Positions 46,920 through 55,723 of a stretch of 64,000 nt of DNA are shown here, piece after piece. The first letter of the stretch is position 1. The number at the start of each line of letters is the position of its first letter. Source of the stretch: Littorina saxatilis (Eukaryota; Mollusca; Gastropoda; Littorinimorpha; Littorinidae); the NCBI RefSeq assembly GCF_037325665.1, contig NC_090253.1:10640823-10704822 (forward strand), read 5' to 3'. Under the pieces are notes generated by a model. That model was not told where the DNA came from. It was given only the letters and a program-made list of their open reading frames with translations, and made no database searches. The position numbers and the translations under genes are program-made.

Positions 46920-49900
46920 ACATATGAGTTTGGCGACTGTCTGGTGTGTTTTGCACGGAGATATTAATTTTGAAACAGAGTATTTCAGCAAATAGAATAA
47001 TCAATGATTCCGCAACCGCCGGCACAATTGGCCTAGTGGTTAGGCGTCCGCCCGGTGATCGGGAGGTCGTGGCTTCGAACCCCGGCCGGGTCATACCTAA
47101 AACTTTAAAATTGGCAATCTAGTGGCTGCTCCGCCTGGCGTCTGGCATTATGGGGTTAGTGCTAGGACTAGTTGGTCCGGTGTCAGAATAATGTGACTAG
47201 GTGAGACATGAAGCCTGTGCTGCGAGTTCGTGTGTGGCGCACGTTAAATGTCAAAACAGCACCGCCCTGATATGGCCCTTCGTAGTCGGCTGTGCGTTAA
47301 GCAAACAAACAAACAAAACTTATCAGATCAATTTGAAACTAATGAAAGTCAATATTTCTCTGCAAAACTACACACTATATGCAAATGCAGGACATGCGTA
47401 CCTTGGTAAACACGTCTGGGTTGCCGTCAGTGCCTCCTGTTCATCCTCAGTGCAATTCAGAAGAAATGTCCGCAGGTTACGCCCACATCGATTCGCCACA
47501 TGGGCACATCAGCTCAAACGGCTTCCTAGTTCCCTGAAAGTGTGATAGATCTGTGAAATCAAATACAACCAAGCATGCATAGAATTATTCTAAATTGCGC
47601 ACACAATCAACCTGGCCACTATTATGATGAATGTTGTTCATTAATGTATGCTGTTTTTAGCCTACCGCTTCACTTTATCTAGCGTGCAGATCGTACATCA
47701 AGGAAGAAGAAGAATCCGAAAATCTGCAAATGTATTGCTCTGACCACAGGCGGAAGGTATCGTTCACTGGACCACCATTATAATTATAAGGAACCCCTGG
47801 ACATACAAGTATAACAATAACACAAAACCAAGCACATCAACCAGAATAAAAAATCAACATCAAATTGAAATAGAGTTTATTTACCAACGCAGAACTAATG
47901 TAAAAGGTCCACTGATCAGCTGAAACCGTTGCGACAGCAAAATTAGAGAAATTGTCTTCAAACGTCCACAGATACAAGTAACAGGAACATGTTACAACAA
48001 AAATACGAGTGACTAAGCTTAGATGAATTAATACAAAATCTCAGCAAGCAACTTACAGATAACAATCGGAAATCCTGAGCCAAATCAACGCAGCGACAAC
48101 GCAGACAGGTCCACAGATCTAAAAGTGTCAACGTTCTTTTTTGGTCCAGCTGAAGCATGATGGGACAATTAGTAACATTATTAAATTGTAAAAATAAAAA
48201 TGCTAATACTTACCGCTTATTAGATGTCTCAGATGAAATAAATGTTTGATGAAAAAATATAAGCACAACACGATTAAAAACAAAAACAAAAAAACGTCCC
48301 GCAGCGGTCTAGGGGGTATAAAAATTATATACTCTAAGCGACGCTAGATCCCGACGAGTCTCCGTAGCTCAATCGGTAGAGCGCTGACATGGCAAGGCGA
48401 AGGTCTCGGGTTCGAATCTGCTCATGGTCCAAATATTTTTAATGTATTATTTTATTCGGAGCATGACTAAAAGACGAAGTGGAACACTTGTTGAACACGT
48501 GTGTTCACCTGGTGTTCCACTGTGCAAAAAAGTGTTTACCATGTGTTCCAAAAGTGTTCAGGTAGCAGAAGATGCTTCAGGATAACACATTGAGAACACT
48601 TTCTGTGTTCCAAAAGTGTAAAAATGTGTTCACCCTAACACTTTAAGTGTTCACCCTAAACACTTTCAGTGTTCTCAAAGTGTTATAAAATTTAGAGTGT
48701 AGCAGACAGCCGGAGGAGAAAGCCAGTTACCCTGAGCACAGAGTGTAGCGTGATGTTGAGTGATCTAGCCACTAAGCTAGCAGACAGAGGAGAAAGCCAG
48801 TTACCGTGAGCACAGAGTGTAGCGTGATGTTGAGTGATCTAGCCACTAAGCTAGCAGACAGAGGAGAAAGTGAGTTACCGTGAGCACAGAGTGTAGCGTG
48901 ATGTTGAGTGATCTAGCCACTAAGCTAGCAGACAGAGGAGAAAGCCAGTTACCCTGAGCACAGAGTGTAGCGTGATGTTGAGTGATCTAGCCACTAAGCT
49001 AGCAGACAGAGGAGAAAGTGAGTTACCGTGAGCACAGAGTGTAGCGTGATGTTGAGTGATCTAGCCACTAAGCTAGCAGACAGAGGAGAAAGCCAGTTAC
49101 CCTGAGCACAGAGTGTAGCGTGATGTTGAGTGATCTAGCCACTAAGCTAGCAGACAGCCAGAGAAGAAAGCCAGTTACCCTGAGCACAGAGTGTAGCGTG
49201 ATGTTAAGTGATCTAGCCACTAAGCTAGCAGACAGCCAGAGAAGAAAGCCAGTTACCCTGAGCACAGAGTGTAGCGTGATGTTGAGTGATCTAGCCACTA
49301 AGCTAGCAGACAGAGGAGAAAGCCAGTTACCCTGAGCACAGAGTGTAGCGTGATGTTGAGCGAGGTGTCGTGGGGAGAGATGACGGTGGTGATGATGTGA
49401 GGCCGCTCCTTGTTACTGGCCAGCATCCTCAGTCTGAAACATGAACAGGCAGCAACTTACACCAACAGTCAGTAACATGCAATAACATGCAGCAACAGTC
49501 AGTAACATGTAGCAACAGTCAGTAACATAAAGTAACATGCAGCAACAGTCATTAACATAAAGTAACATGCCTCAACAGTCAGTAACACAAAGTAACATGC
49601 AGCCACAGTCAGTAGCATAAAGAAACACGCAGCAACAGTCAGTAACATGCAGCAACAGTCAGTAACATAAAGTAACCTGCGGCAACAGTCAGTAACATAA
49701 AGTTACATGCAGCAACAGTCAGCAACATAAAGCTACATGCAGCAACAGTCAGTAATATAAAGAAACATGCACCAACAGTCAGTAACATGCAGCAAAAGTC
49801 AGTAACATGCAACAACAGTCAGTAACATAAAGTAACATGCAGCAAGTCAATAACATACAGTAACATTTTTTTGTTTGTTTGCTTAACGCCCAGCCGACCA

Positions 49901-52275
49901 CGAAGGGCCATATCAGGGCGGTGCTGCTTTGACAACATACAGTAACATGCAGCAACAGTCAGTAACATAAAGTAACATGCAGCAACAGTCAGTAACATAA
50001 AGAAACATGCAGCAATAGTCAGTAACAAAAAGAAACATGCAGCAACAGTCAGTAACATAAAGAAACATGCAGCAACAGTCGGTAACATAAAGTAGCACGC
50101 ATCAACAGTCAGTAACATAAAGTAACATGCAGCAACAGTCAGTAATATAAAGAAACATGCAGCAACAGTCAGTAACATGCAGCAAAAGTCAGTAACATGC
50201 AACAACAGTCAGTAACATAAAGTAACATGCAGCAAGTCAATAACATACAGTAACATTTTTTTGTTTGTTTGCTTAACGCCCAGCCGACCACGAAGGGCCA
50301 TATCAGGGCGGTGCTGCTTTGACAACATACAGTAACATGCAGCAACAGTCAGTAACATAAAGTAACATGCAGCAACAGTCAGTAACATAAAGAAACATGC
50401 AGCAATAGTCAGTAACAAAAAGAAACATGCAGCAACAGTCAGTAACATAAAGAAACATGCAGCAACAGTCGGTAACATAAAGTAGCACGCATCAACAGTC
50501 AGTAACATAAAGTAACATGCAGCAACAGTCAGTAACATAAAGAAACATGCAACAACAGTCAGTAACATGCAGCAACAGTCAGTAACATAAAGTAACATGC
50601 AGCAACAGTCAGTAACATAAAGAAACATGCAGCAAGTCTGTAACATAAAGTAACATGCAGCAAGTCAGTAACATAAAGTAACATGCAGCAACAGTCAGTA
50701 ATATAAGTAACATGCTGCAGCAGTCAGTTACATAAAATAACATGCAGCAACAGACAGTTACATACAGTAACATGCAGCAACTTACACCAAGACAGAAATA
50801 CACACCAACAGACAGCATAATTATGTCAAGACAGTAACATGCAGCAACTTACATCAACCAGCAGCAACACACAATATCAATACACTGCCAGAGGTCAATG
50901 CAGGATTGACTGACATACAAACACACACACAAACACATCTATAGAGACAAAGAGACACACACAGAGACAGACACACACACACACACACACAGACCCTCAC
51001 CCTCCATTGTCGGCCAGGTCGGCGACCAGCACAAAGCGGTGTAGCAGCAGGGGGTGGGGGGTGAGGGTGGGTAGGAGGGGAGGGTGGAGGGGAGTGGACT
51101 CCAGTGAGTTCTTGTATTCCAGGGCCTGTTGGATAGGTGGGATGATGTCACCGGCACTGAAACACACACACATACAGAAGGGACCGATAAAAAGCTGCAA
51201 GGCTTAGGGTTAGGATATTAAGGTATCATCTAGTCCGGTGACTGGTCCACACTGGTACAAAGCTTGGGATCTTTATCGAGCGTGTGTGCACTGACAGGGA
51301 TATTGGGTCACCGAGTGCACTGACAGGGATGTTGGGTCACTGAGTGCATTGACAGGGATGTTGGGTCACCGAGTGCACTGACAGGGATGTTGGGTCACCG
51401 AGTGCACTGACAGGGATGTTGGGTCACCGAGTGCACTGACAGGGATGTTGGGTCACCGAGTGCACTGACAGGGATGTTGGGTCATTGAGTGCACTGACAG
51501 GAATGTTGGGTCACCGAGTGCACTGACAGGGATGTTGGGTCACCGAGTGCACTGACAGGGATGTTGGGTCACCGAGTGCACTGACAGGGATGTTGGGTCA
51601 CCGAATAGAGTCCACACAAAGTTGACTCTTGTGTTTGTAAATATAACTGTGTCAACTGCTTTCACAGCCAGCACTCTACCGACTGAATTATCTCCCCGCC
51701 CAAAGAATCCTGTCCTTCCCACTACTACTATATATGATTAGACCAAACCCAAGTTACTTACTAATATTACACAGAACACTCACATTCAATAGCATGATAC
51801 CACACCCATCACCCTTCAACCTATCTCTCCTTTCTAGACATGCGTAGTCATGGTAACGTACCGCAGCTCCACCTCCCCGTTGAGGATGGCGCTGACATCA
51901 TAGAACTCTGCCTGCAATGATTCCTCGTCCGCCTCGGCCAGCGTCTTCAGCTGTCCCCCTGTCACACAGCACAGGTTGGGTCACCACACCGCCAACATGG
52001 GCTGGGAGGTCTGTGTGATTTGTGTGTGTGATTTGTGTGTGAGTGAGTACATGACTGCGTTAATGTGTGTAGATGAGAAGATGTTCGCATGTACACTCCA
52101 AGAGAAGAAAAATGCAACCAATTTGAAACCATAATGTGAATAATGGCTTCAAAAAAAATTTAAAAAATAATACCAATGAATTTAATAAAACACTGTTACC
52201 GTACATTGTAAACAAAAGCCTAACAAGCCACCAATTCCAGCACTCGACTCTTAAGTAAGTAAACGAAACAATTCC

Positions 52276-52315
<40 letters not shown>

Positions 52316-53529
52316 ACCCTGTCTAAACAAATGATCCTGTTTCAGAAGCAACCTTACCTGTGACGACCCCAAAGAAGGAAAGCCGCATCCAGCGAGCACA
52401 GCCAAAGTGAACATGCAGCAAGGTCACGATGTCACAGTCCAGTCCCGCCTCCTCCTTCACCTCTCTCTTGGCCCCTTCCTGTGGATAGTCAAAGTCAGTC
52501 AACAATAAGTCTCCTGGCCCATTTCTGTGGATAGTCAAAGTCAGTCAATGATCTCTCTTGCCCCTTCCTGTGGATAGTCAATGTCAGTCAACAATAAATC
52601 TCCTGGCCCATTTCTGTGGATAGTCAAAGTCAGTCAATGATCTCTCTTGCCCCTTCCTGTGGATAGTCAATGTCAGTCAACAATAAATCTCCTGGCCCAT
52701 TTCTGTGGATAGTCAATGTCAGTCAACAATAAGTCTCCTGGCCCATTTCTGTCGATAGTCAAAGTCAGTCAACAATAACTCTCCTGGCCCATTTCTGTGG
52801 ATAGTCAAAGTCAGTCAATGATCTCTCAAGGGACACAGGTGAATGACAAGAGACGTACCACCTGTGTCTCGTTGTGTTCCAGCCTACCGGCGGGGAGATA
52901 CCACATCCCGTGACAGGGGTGTAAGGGTAAGGGTGAGAGACAAGATATGTACGTACCACCAGTGTCTCGTTGCGTTCCAGCCTACCGGCGGGGAGATACC
53001 ACATCCCGTGACAGCTCTCCTTGGCTTCCTGCACCAGCAGCACCTGGCCGTTCTTGTTGAAGAGGATCGTCATGACGATGTAGCCCGTGTTCACCTTGGT
53101 CCTCGGCACAAATTGAACTGCCAGCAAAACAACACGTGTTATCTTCATTATCACTTAAACCGTGCAAACCACACATGCACACACACGCACACAAACACAC
53201 GCACAATCACACACACGGAGTGGGCAAGAGAGAGAGAGAGAACATACATTTTAAATATACAAGTAGGTCCCACAGCACAGACAGACAATTTCTCGACCCA
53301 AGAGAAATTGTCAGAAAAAGCGATGACCCATGATTTTTCTCAAATTTGTGGAGATCTTAAAAGGAGTGGGGGGGGGGGGGGGGGGTCCATTTGAGCAGAA
53401 GCACACATGGTTGAGAGGGAACTCACGGGCATCCTTCCTTTTGAAGTCGATGGCGTTGACGGGGACGGGCTGACCGGCCAGCAGCTTGCCGAGGTCTTTG
53501 GTCACATGGTCCTGCTGCTCCTCCGCCAT
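42073..53529 (-). CDS. NUDT18: NUDT18 (MTH3-like Nudix hydrolase), seven exons
   Basis: Joining 53529-53427, 53117-52957, 52478-52358, 51958-51862, 51156-51001, 49433-49331 and 42324-42073 gives one open frame of 330 codons plus stop, with GT-AG boundaries and matching phases throughout. The Nudix box (GX5EX7REUXEEXGU) is complete: G79, E85, R93 E94, E97 E98, G100 L101. The exon 2 context QEAKESCHGMWYLPAGR and the C-terminal HDGICITTLASL match vertebrate NUDT18 (about 323 aa), which hydrolyses 8-oxo-guanine diphosphates and sanitises the nucleotide pool in the cytosol. Every intron but the first carries a tandem array, and three junctions are duplicated into them. Catalytic residues are intact, so the gene is probably functional. 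Confidence 0.93.
42508..42566 (+). repeat. half of the CAGTGGAACCCC MITE
   Basis: tacagtggaaccccccttttaag then a gaccttgacaaatctgag stretch as in the left half of 38740-38910; the right half is missing. Confidence 0.5.
42666..43181. repeat. NUDT18 exon 6 donor array, distal block
   Basis: Seven units of about 75 bp. Each contains the complement of exon 6's last codons (LNITLHSVLR), the exon 6 donor and a linker (gtgatctagccactaagctagcagacag). Two units (near 42690 and 43075) also include the earlier exon 6 codons HIITTVI-PHDTS and a GTAAGT donor. The block breaks off where the CACTA-like element entered. Confidence 0.95.
43397..43590. repeat. 12-bp subterminal tandem repeat
   Basis: About 16 copies of ttttggaacact, some with ttttagaacact. 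A weaker set, mostly in the other orientation, fills 48480-48690. Confidence 0.95.
43735..44525 (+). mobile_element. Tc1-like long-TIR element, deletion derivative
   Basis: The ends are ccgagcaac and gttgctcgg with TA flanks (43733-43734, 44526-44527). The inverted arms extend for about 150 bp each (for example tgtttgattgacaaaatc on the left against its complement on the right). Between them is only a fragment of transposase. It is nested inside the CACTA-like element. Confidence 0.75.
44061..44336 (+). pseudogene. Tc1-type transposase N-terminal relic
   Basis: Reads ALNVHVSTVYHLLQ, GDIGSTAVMQRGR, RITPIRQDRNFLPQRLRHRF and NQCPISGQR. This is the helix-turn-helix and GRPR region of Tc1/mariner transposases (STVYRLLxRFxxTGS, PRITTPRQDR, PISxQTVRxRL). 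The catalytic DDE core is absent, so it cannot move on its own. Confidence 0.75.
45187..46287. repeat. AGAATGCATTCT inverted-repeat block inside direct repeats
   Basis: A 120-bp segment ending aagggtgtcatattgaatgcaccct occurs at 45187-45305 and again, in the same orientation, at 46170-46287. Between them lies an inverted pair, ggtttgatctaaataatgaa (about 45345) and its complement (about 46095). Many copies of agaatgcattct follow inside. The microsatellite at 45586 lies in its middle. Possibly a non-autonomous element that duplicated its target, but the large direct repeat is unusual. Confidence 0.6.
45586..45764. repeat. (CA)n(GA)n compound microsatellite
   Basis: CA units to about 45630, then GA with regular GACA interruptions. 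It yields repetitive open frames that are not genes. Confidence 0.97.
46824..46918. repeat. (TG)n microsatellite
   Basis: About 47 uninterrupted TG units between two exon-like blocks of the decayed gene. Confidence 0.98.
47019..47318 (+). repeat. tRNA-derived SINE (same family as 39761)
   Basis: Head ccggcacaattggcctagtgg (A box) and gcttcgaaccccgg (B box), body with gtctggcattatggggttag and gccctgatatggccc, tail (AAAC)n. It sits in an intron of the decayed gene inside the CACTA-like element. No clear target duplication. Confidence 0.88.
48355..48431 (+). pseudogene. tRNA-like sequence (not a functional tRNA)
   Basis: It has a perfect D-arm region (tagctcaatcggtagagc) and a good B box (gggttcgaatct) at tRNA spacing, but the anticodon, T and acceptor stems do not pair. 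Best read as a tRNA pseudogene or SINE head. Confidence 0.5.
48702..49331. repeat. NUDT18 exon 6 donor array, proximal block
   Basis: Eight units of about 65-77 bp running up to the true exon 6. Each has cacagagtgtagcgtgatgt (complement of exon 6 end) next to a donor copy (GTAACT preceded by CTCAGG or CTCACG). Before the transposon arrived it was continuous with 42666-43181. Confidence 0.95.
49331..49433 (-). CDS. NUDT18: NUDT18 exon 6
   Basis: Acceptor catgtttcag, then LRMLASNKERPHIITTV to SLNITLHSVLR; donor GTAACT. It ends in phase 0, matching exon 7. Its 3' end and donor are the seed of the array at 42670-49331. Confidence 0.88.
49866..49934 (-). repeat. SINE 3' end fragment inside the minisatellite
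   Basis: Matches the last 65 bp or so of the SINE family at 39761 (tttgcttaacgcccagccga, gccatatcagggcgg). An identical fragment lies at 50256-50324, carried along by the 390-bp duplication. Confidence 0.85.
50256..50324 (-). repeat. second copy of the SINE 3' fragment
   Basis: Identical to 49866-49934 at an offset of 390 bp, which dates the SINE insertion before the higher-order duplication. Confidence 0.85.
51001..51156 (-). CDS. NUDT18: NUDT18 exon 5
   Basis: Acceptor gtgtttcag, then AGDIIPPIQQALEYKNSL and a proline-rich stretch (PLHPPLLPTLTPHPLLLHR), donor GTGAGG. The proline-rich part is GC-rich and probably variable. Confidence 0.88.
51270..51602. repeat. 29-bp minisatellite in NUDT18 intron 4
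   Basis: About 11 units of gggatgttgggtcaccgagt plus gcactgaca. Confidence 0.95.
51862..51958 (-). CDS. NUDT18: NUDT18 exon 4
   Basis: Acceptor tgtgtgacag, residues GQLKTLAEADEESLQAEF and on, donor GTACGT. It corresponds to the GGILKTSKEADAESLQ part of the human protein. Confidence 0.9.
52278..52309. repeat. (CA)n microsatellite in NUDT18 intron 3
   Basis: About 16 CA units. Confidence 0.95.
52358..52478 (-). CDS. NUDT18: NUDT18 exon 3 (REVKEEAGL)
   Basis: Acceptor tatccacag followed by EGAKREVKEEAGLDCDIVTL and ending FFGVVT plus one base; donor GTAAGG. The acceptor and the first exon bases are copied in a 45-bp array upstream. Confidence 0.93.
52472..52832. repeat. NUDT18 exon 3 acceptor array
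   Basis: Eight units of about 43-46 bp, alternating ccccttcctgtggatagtc and cccatttctgtggatagtc. The first contains the real acceptor. In gene orientation each unit reads gactatccacag followed by gaaggggc or agaaatgggc, so decoy acceptors lie upstream of the true one. Confidence 0.93.
52853..52950 (-). pseudogene. NUDT18: 98-bp duplicate of NUDT18 exon 2 end and donor
   Basis: Offset by 98 bp from the true exon 2 end. In gene orientation it reads HGMWYLPAGRLEHNETQV then a GTACGT donor, with two substitutions against the real exon. It lacks its own acceptor, so it is a partial exon. Confidence 0.85.
52957..53117 (-). CDS. NUDT18: NUDT18 exon 2 (first half of Nudix box)
   Basis: Acceptor ttttgctggcag, then residues 35-88 including VNTGYIVMTILF, QVLLVQEAKE and WYLPAGRLERNETLV; donor GTACGT. 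The last 60 or so bases and the donor are duplicated 98 bp downstream. Confidence 0.92.
53369..53386. repeat. poly-G run with degraded MITE end in NUDT18 intron 1
   Basis: The sequence before it (tttctcaaatttgtggagat, cttaaaagg) matches the right end of the 38740 MITE. Confidence 0.7.
53427..53529 (-). CDS. NUDT18: NUDT18 exon 1
   Basis: The ATG follows gcaggATGGCGGAGG; 34 codons plus 1 base (MAEEQQDHVTKDLGKLLAGQ at the start) end at donor GTGAGT. A possible upstream acceptor (cctaaacacag) suggests the true 5' UTR may be spliced. No promoter is recognised before the duplication edge at 53746. Confidence 0.85.
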
Positions 53530-54873
53530 CCTGCCGCGGACCAGGCCTGCACACTGTGTTTAGGGACAGATTGTAAGACTTTTGAGGCGTCAGCCTGAAA
53601 TCTCAATACTTGAGTAATAAATAAAGATTGATTGAAAATCAAAAAACAAGAAAGGGAGGTTGTTGGAACGTTTGTTATTGACAAAACAATACATTCACAG
53701 ATATTTCGACCCATTACACAAAACGACATGGATGAGCCATTTTATATGCTTGATATCTTTTTTCTCGACATGTCTGTTATCATTTGCCTACAGTCAGCAT
53801 GTTATAAATAACTCATAGTAACGATACGACATTTTGCCTGAAGTATGTCTCGTGTGTAGGCACACGTTGTGAAGCAATCAACCGGGTCGTTGCTACAATA
53901 CAGCGCTTTTTTCATGAAACCCCTCTAAATTGACACAAAAAGAACGAAAATATTACCTCTGATATGTCTGAACGCAAACTTCCACCATCACTGCTACCAT
54001 ATCCAGTGTCTGCAGTCTGCAACATATCATAGACATACTAAAAAAAAGAAGGCAATTTTCCTAACGGGTCAGTTGTCCACGGAAAAGGTAGGTGACAGTA
54101 ATTATTAGTCCGGAGTCCTGATTGCTCAGAAGAGTCAAATATACAGATATACCAGCTGATAAGAAGCTCGTTTATAAGAAAGCACCGCTACAAGAGAGTA
54201 ACAAACAAGTTCCGCGAAAGATCATCTTTGTTATAACTTTAAAAAAATCGGACACAAAACCTTGCTTATGAGAAAGCTCGTATATAATAACGTCGATTCC
54301 TTGTCCTATACAAGACTGTTGATTGGATATAAGAAGTTCCTGTCAAATAAAAGGAGCCAACTCTCACCTCAATAAGATTGCAAAAAATCATGTCACGTCG
54401 ACTTTCTGATAAGCGGGTCCGACTTTAACCAAAGAGATAGAATTCATTTACACACAATGTATATATAAGATTGACGTCTCTACCCTGTCAGTGTGATAAG
54501 CGAAACCAATTTAATGCAAACATGCAAGAAAGTAGTTTGCTAAATGCGTGCTTGTCTATATACTCTAATTAATTGTAGTCCTGTTATCAATAATTCACAT
54601 TATTTCCAATGCAAGGTGCCTCGATCCCTCCTGTCAATGACAATCAAAGCAGTTTCTTGTTCCTTACCGCAGCTGTACTACCCCGGTCATCCTGGTCGTC
54701 TGTCAGGAAATCTTAAACAGAAAGTTGTATGGTTTTTGACATCATGAAGTCGACAGAAAATTTGGAATACAATGTAATAATCTTCAACTCTATTTGTGAA
54801 AGTTTAAATTGTATTTACAATTTGAATGAACAAACTATTTAGCTTATTGTTAAGATTCCGAGGTGAATTGCAA

Positions 54874-55722
54874 TCCCATTGGCAGGACTGCTCATAGATT
54901 GCTTGACCAAACTTGCAATCAATTGAATTGGGAAAGAAGGTCGTGACAGTGCCACTTCAATTTTCACTTAAAGACGGAAATGACGTCAGCAAAGACATGT
55001 ATCAAGGAATGAGACTAAATTCTGCCGGTTTCATCTATAAAAATGTGGATATCGTCGCTGTAATTCACAAACCTCGTATCTTAATTGTTGAGATTTTGCA
55101 ACTAAAACAAAGGAAGCTCCCTCATTTGTTTGCCTGTGTGGTGATAAAAACTCGTAGCTCCAACAGCTTTCTAAAGTAAAGAAAATTTCTTCAGAAGAAA
55201 ACTCGTATCTTCATTTGTTTGAAGTGAGCGCAAAAAAACACCAACAAAACCAAACGCTCAAGTTAAAGTTATGAGGTTTTCGTGCCCCACCTGGACGGAA
55301 ACCCTGTCATAATATGAAAGATACCGGCTTCCTGCTGTTGTATTTTTAGCATGCATGAAAAACACTCGCACAAACCAATTCTGGATGACTCCATTGGATA
55401 AAAAGCTCCTAAATTTCAATACTCTCTCAGTTGTATGGAATATCATTAATAACTGACATTAACACACATTAAGAATAATATTGCACTATTTTAAAGAAAA
55501 TACCAACCCATGAATTGAAGTTATATTTGAAGCGGTGATTTTTCAAAACAGTTTGTTTTCGTTTTTCTCAAAACAGCAAAAATTGAGATACGAGGTTTGT
55601 GAATTACAGCGACAGTATACAGTTTTATGCAGATCCGGCCAAGTAGTTTTGTTTAGGATTTGCTCTAACACCCTCGTATTAATTTCTAGCCTATGTTTAA
55701 AACCAAAGTCAAAACTTGACTA
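54874..55722 (+). repeat. diverged CRE-family relative, copy 2
   Basis: Counterpart of 7560-8408; TGACGTCA kept at 54981-54988. The stretch 55354-55580 differs from copy 1 in many positions while its flanks match. Confidence 0.5.
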
Positions 55723-55723
55723 C

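Larger units (their letters stand above)
46574..48149 (-). pseudogene. decayed three-exon gene carried by the transposon
   Basis: On the minus strand three blocks have good splice sites and consistent phase 0: 48149-48057 (31 codons, LDQKRTLTLLDLWTCLRC..., donor GTAAGT), 47533-47402 (44 codons, FELMCPCGESMW ... TDGNPDVFTK, with three in-frame stops) and 46657-46574 (28 codons, EPYCLAEAVHFLEMELTV, donor GTAAGT). Lengths 93, 132 and 84 are all multiples of three. It could be a captured host gene or the element's own protein; I do not recognise it. A further exon-like block (SQSMANRQYAADPLGSAIA) may lie near 46283-46370. Confidence 0.5.
43182..48699. mobile_element. 5.5-kb CACTA (EnSpm)-like transposon
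   Basis: The ends are CACTCTAAA and TTTAGAGTG, flanked by TA (43180-43181 and 48700-48701). The flanks rejoin precisely into the NUDT18 array linker (actaagcTAgcagacag), which proves insertion. Both subterminal zones are filled with 12-bp aacacttttgg-type words in both orientations, as in CACTA elements whose transposase binds such repeats. No intact transposase is seen. The interior carries a decayed spliced gene, a Tc1-like element, a SINE and an AGAATGCATTCT block. The superfamily is inferred from ends and subterminal structure. Confidence 0.7.
49441..50770. repeat. 30-bp minisatellite in NUDT18 intron 5
   Basis: About 45 units built from agcaacagtcagtaacataa and agtaacatgc. A 390-bp higher-order copy is visible: the block around 49861 recurs at 50251, including an embedded SINE fragment. 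Confidence 0.95.

Noticed and set aside
48355-48431. tRNA gene
   Set aside because: A and B boxes are present, but the anticodon, T and acceptor stems do not pair.
49819-50646. Cysteine-rich repetitive open frames on the minus strand
   Set aside because: They are readings of the 30-bp minisatellite in intron 5 of NUDT18, not toxins or cysteine-rich peptides.
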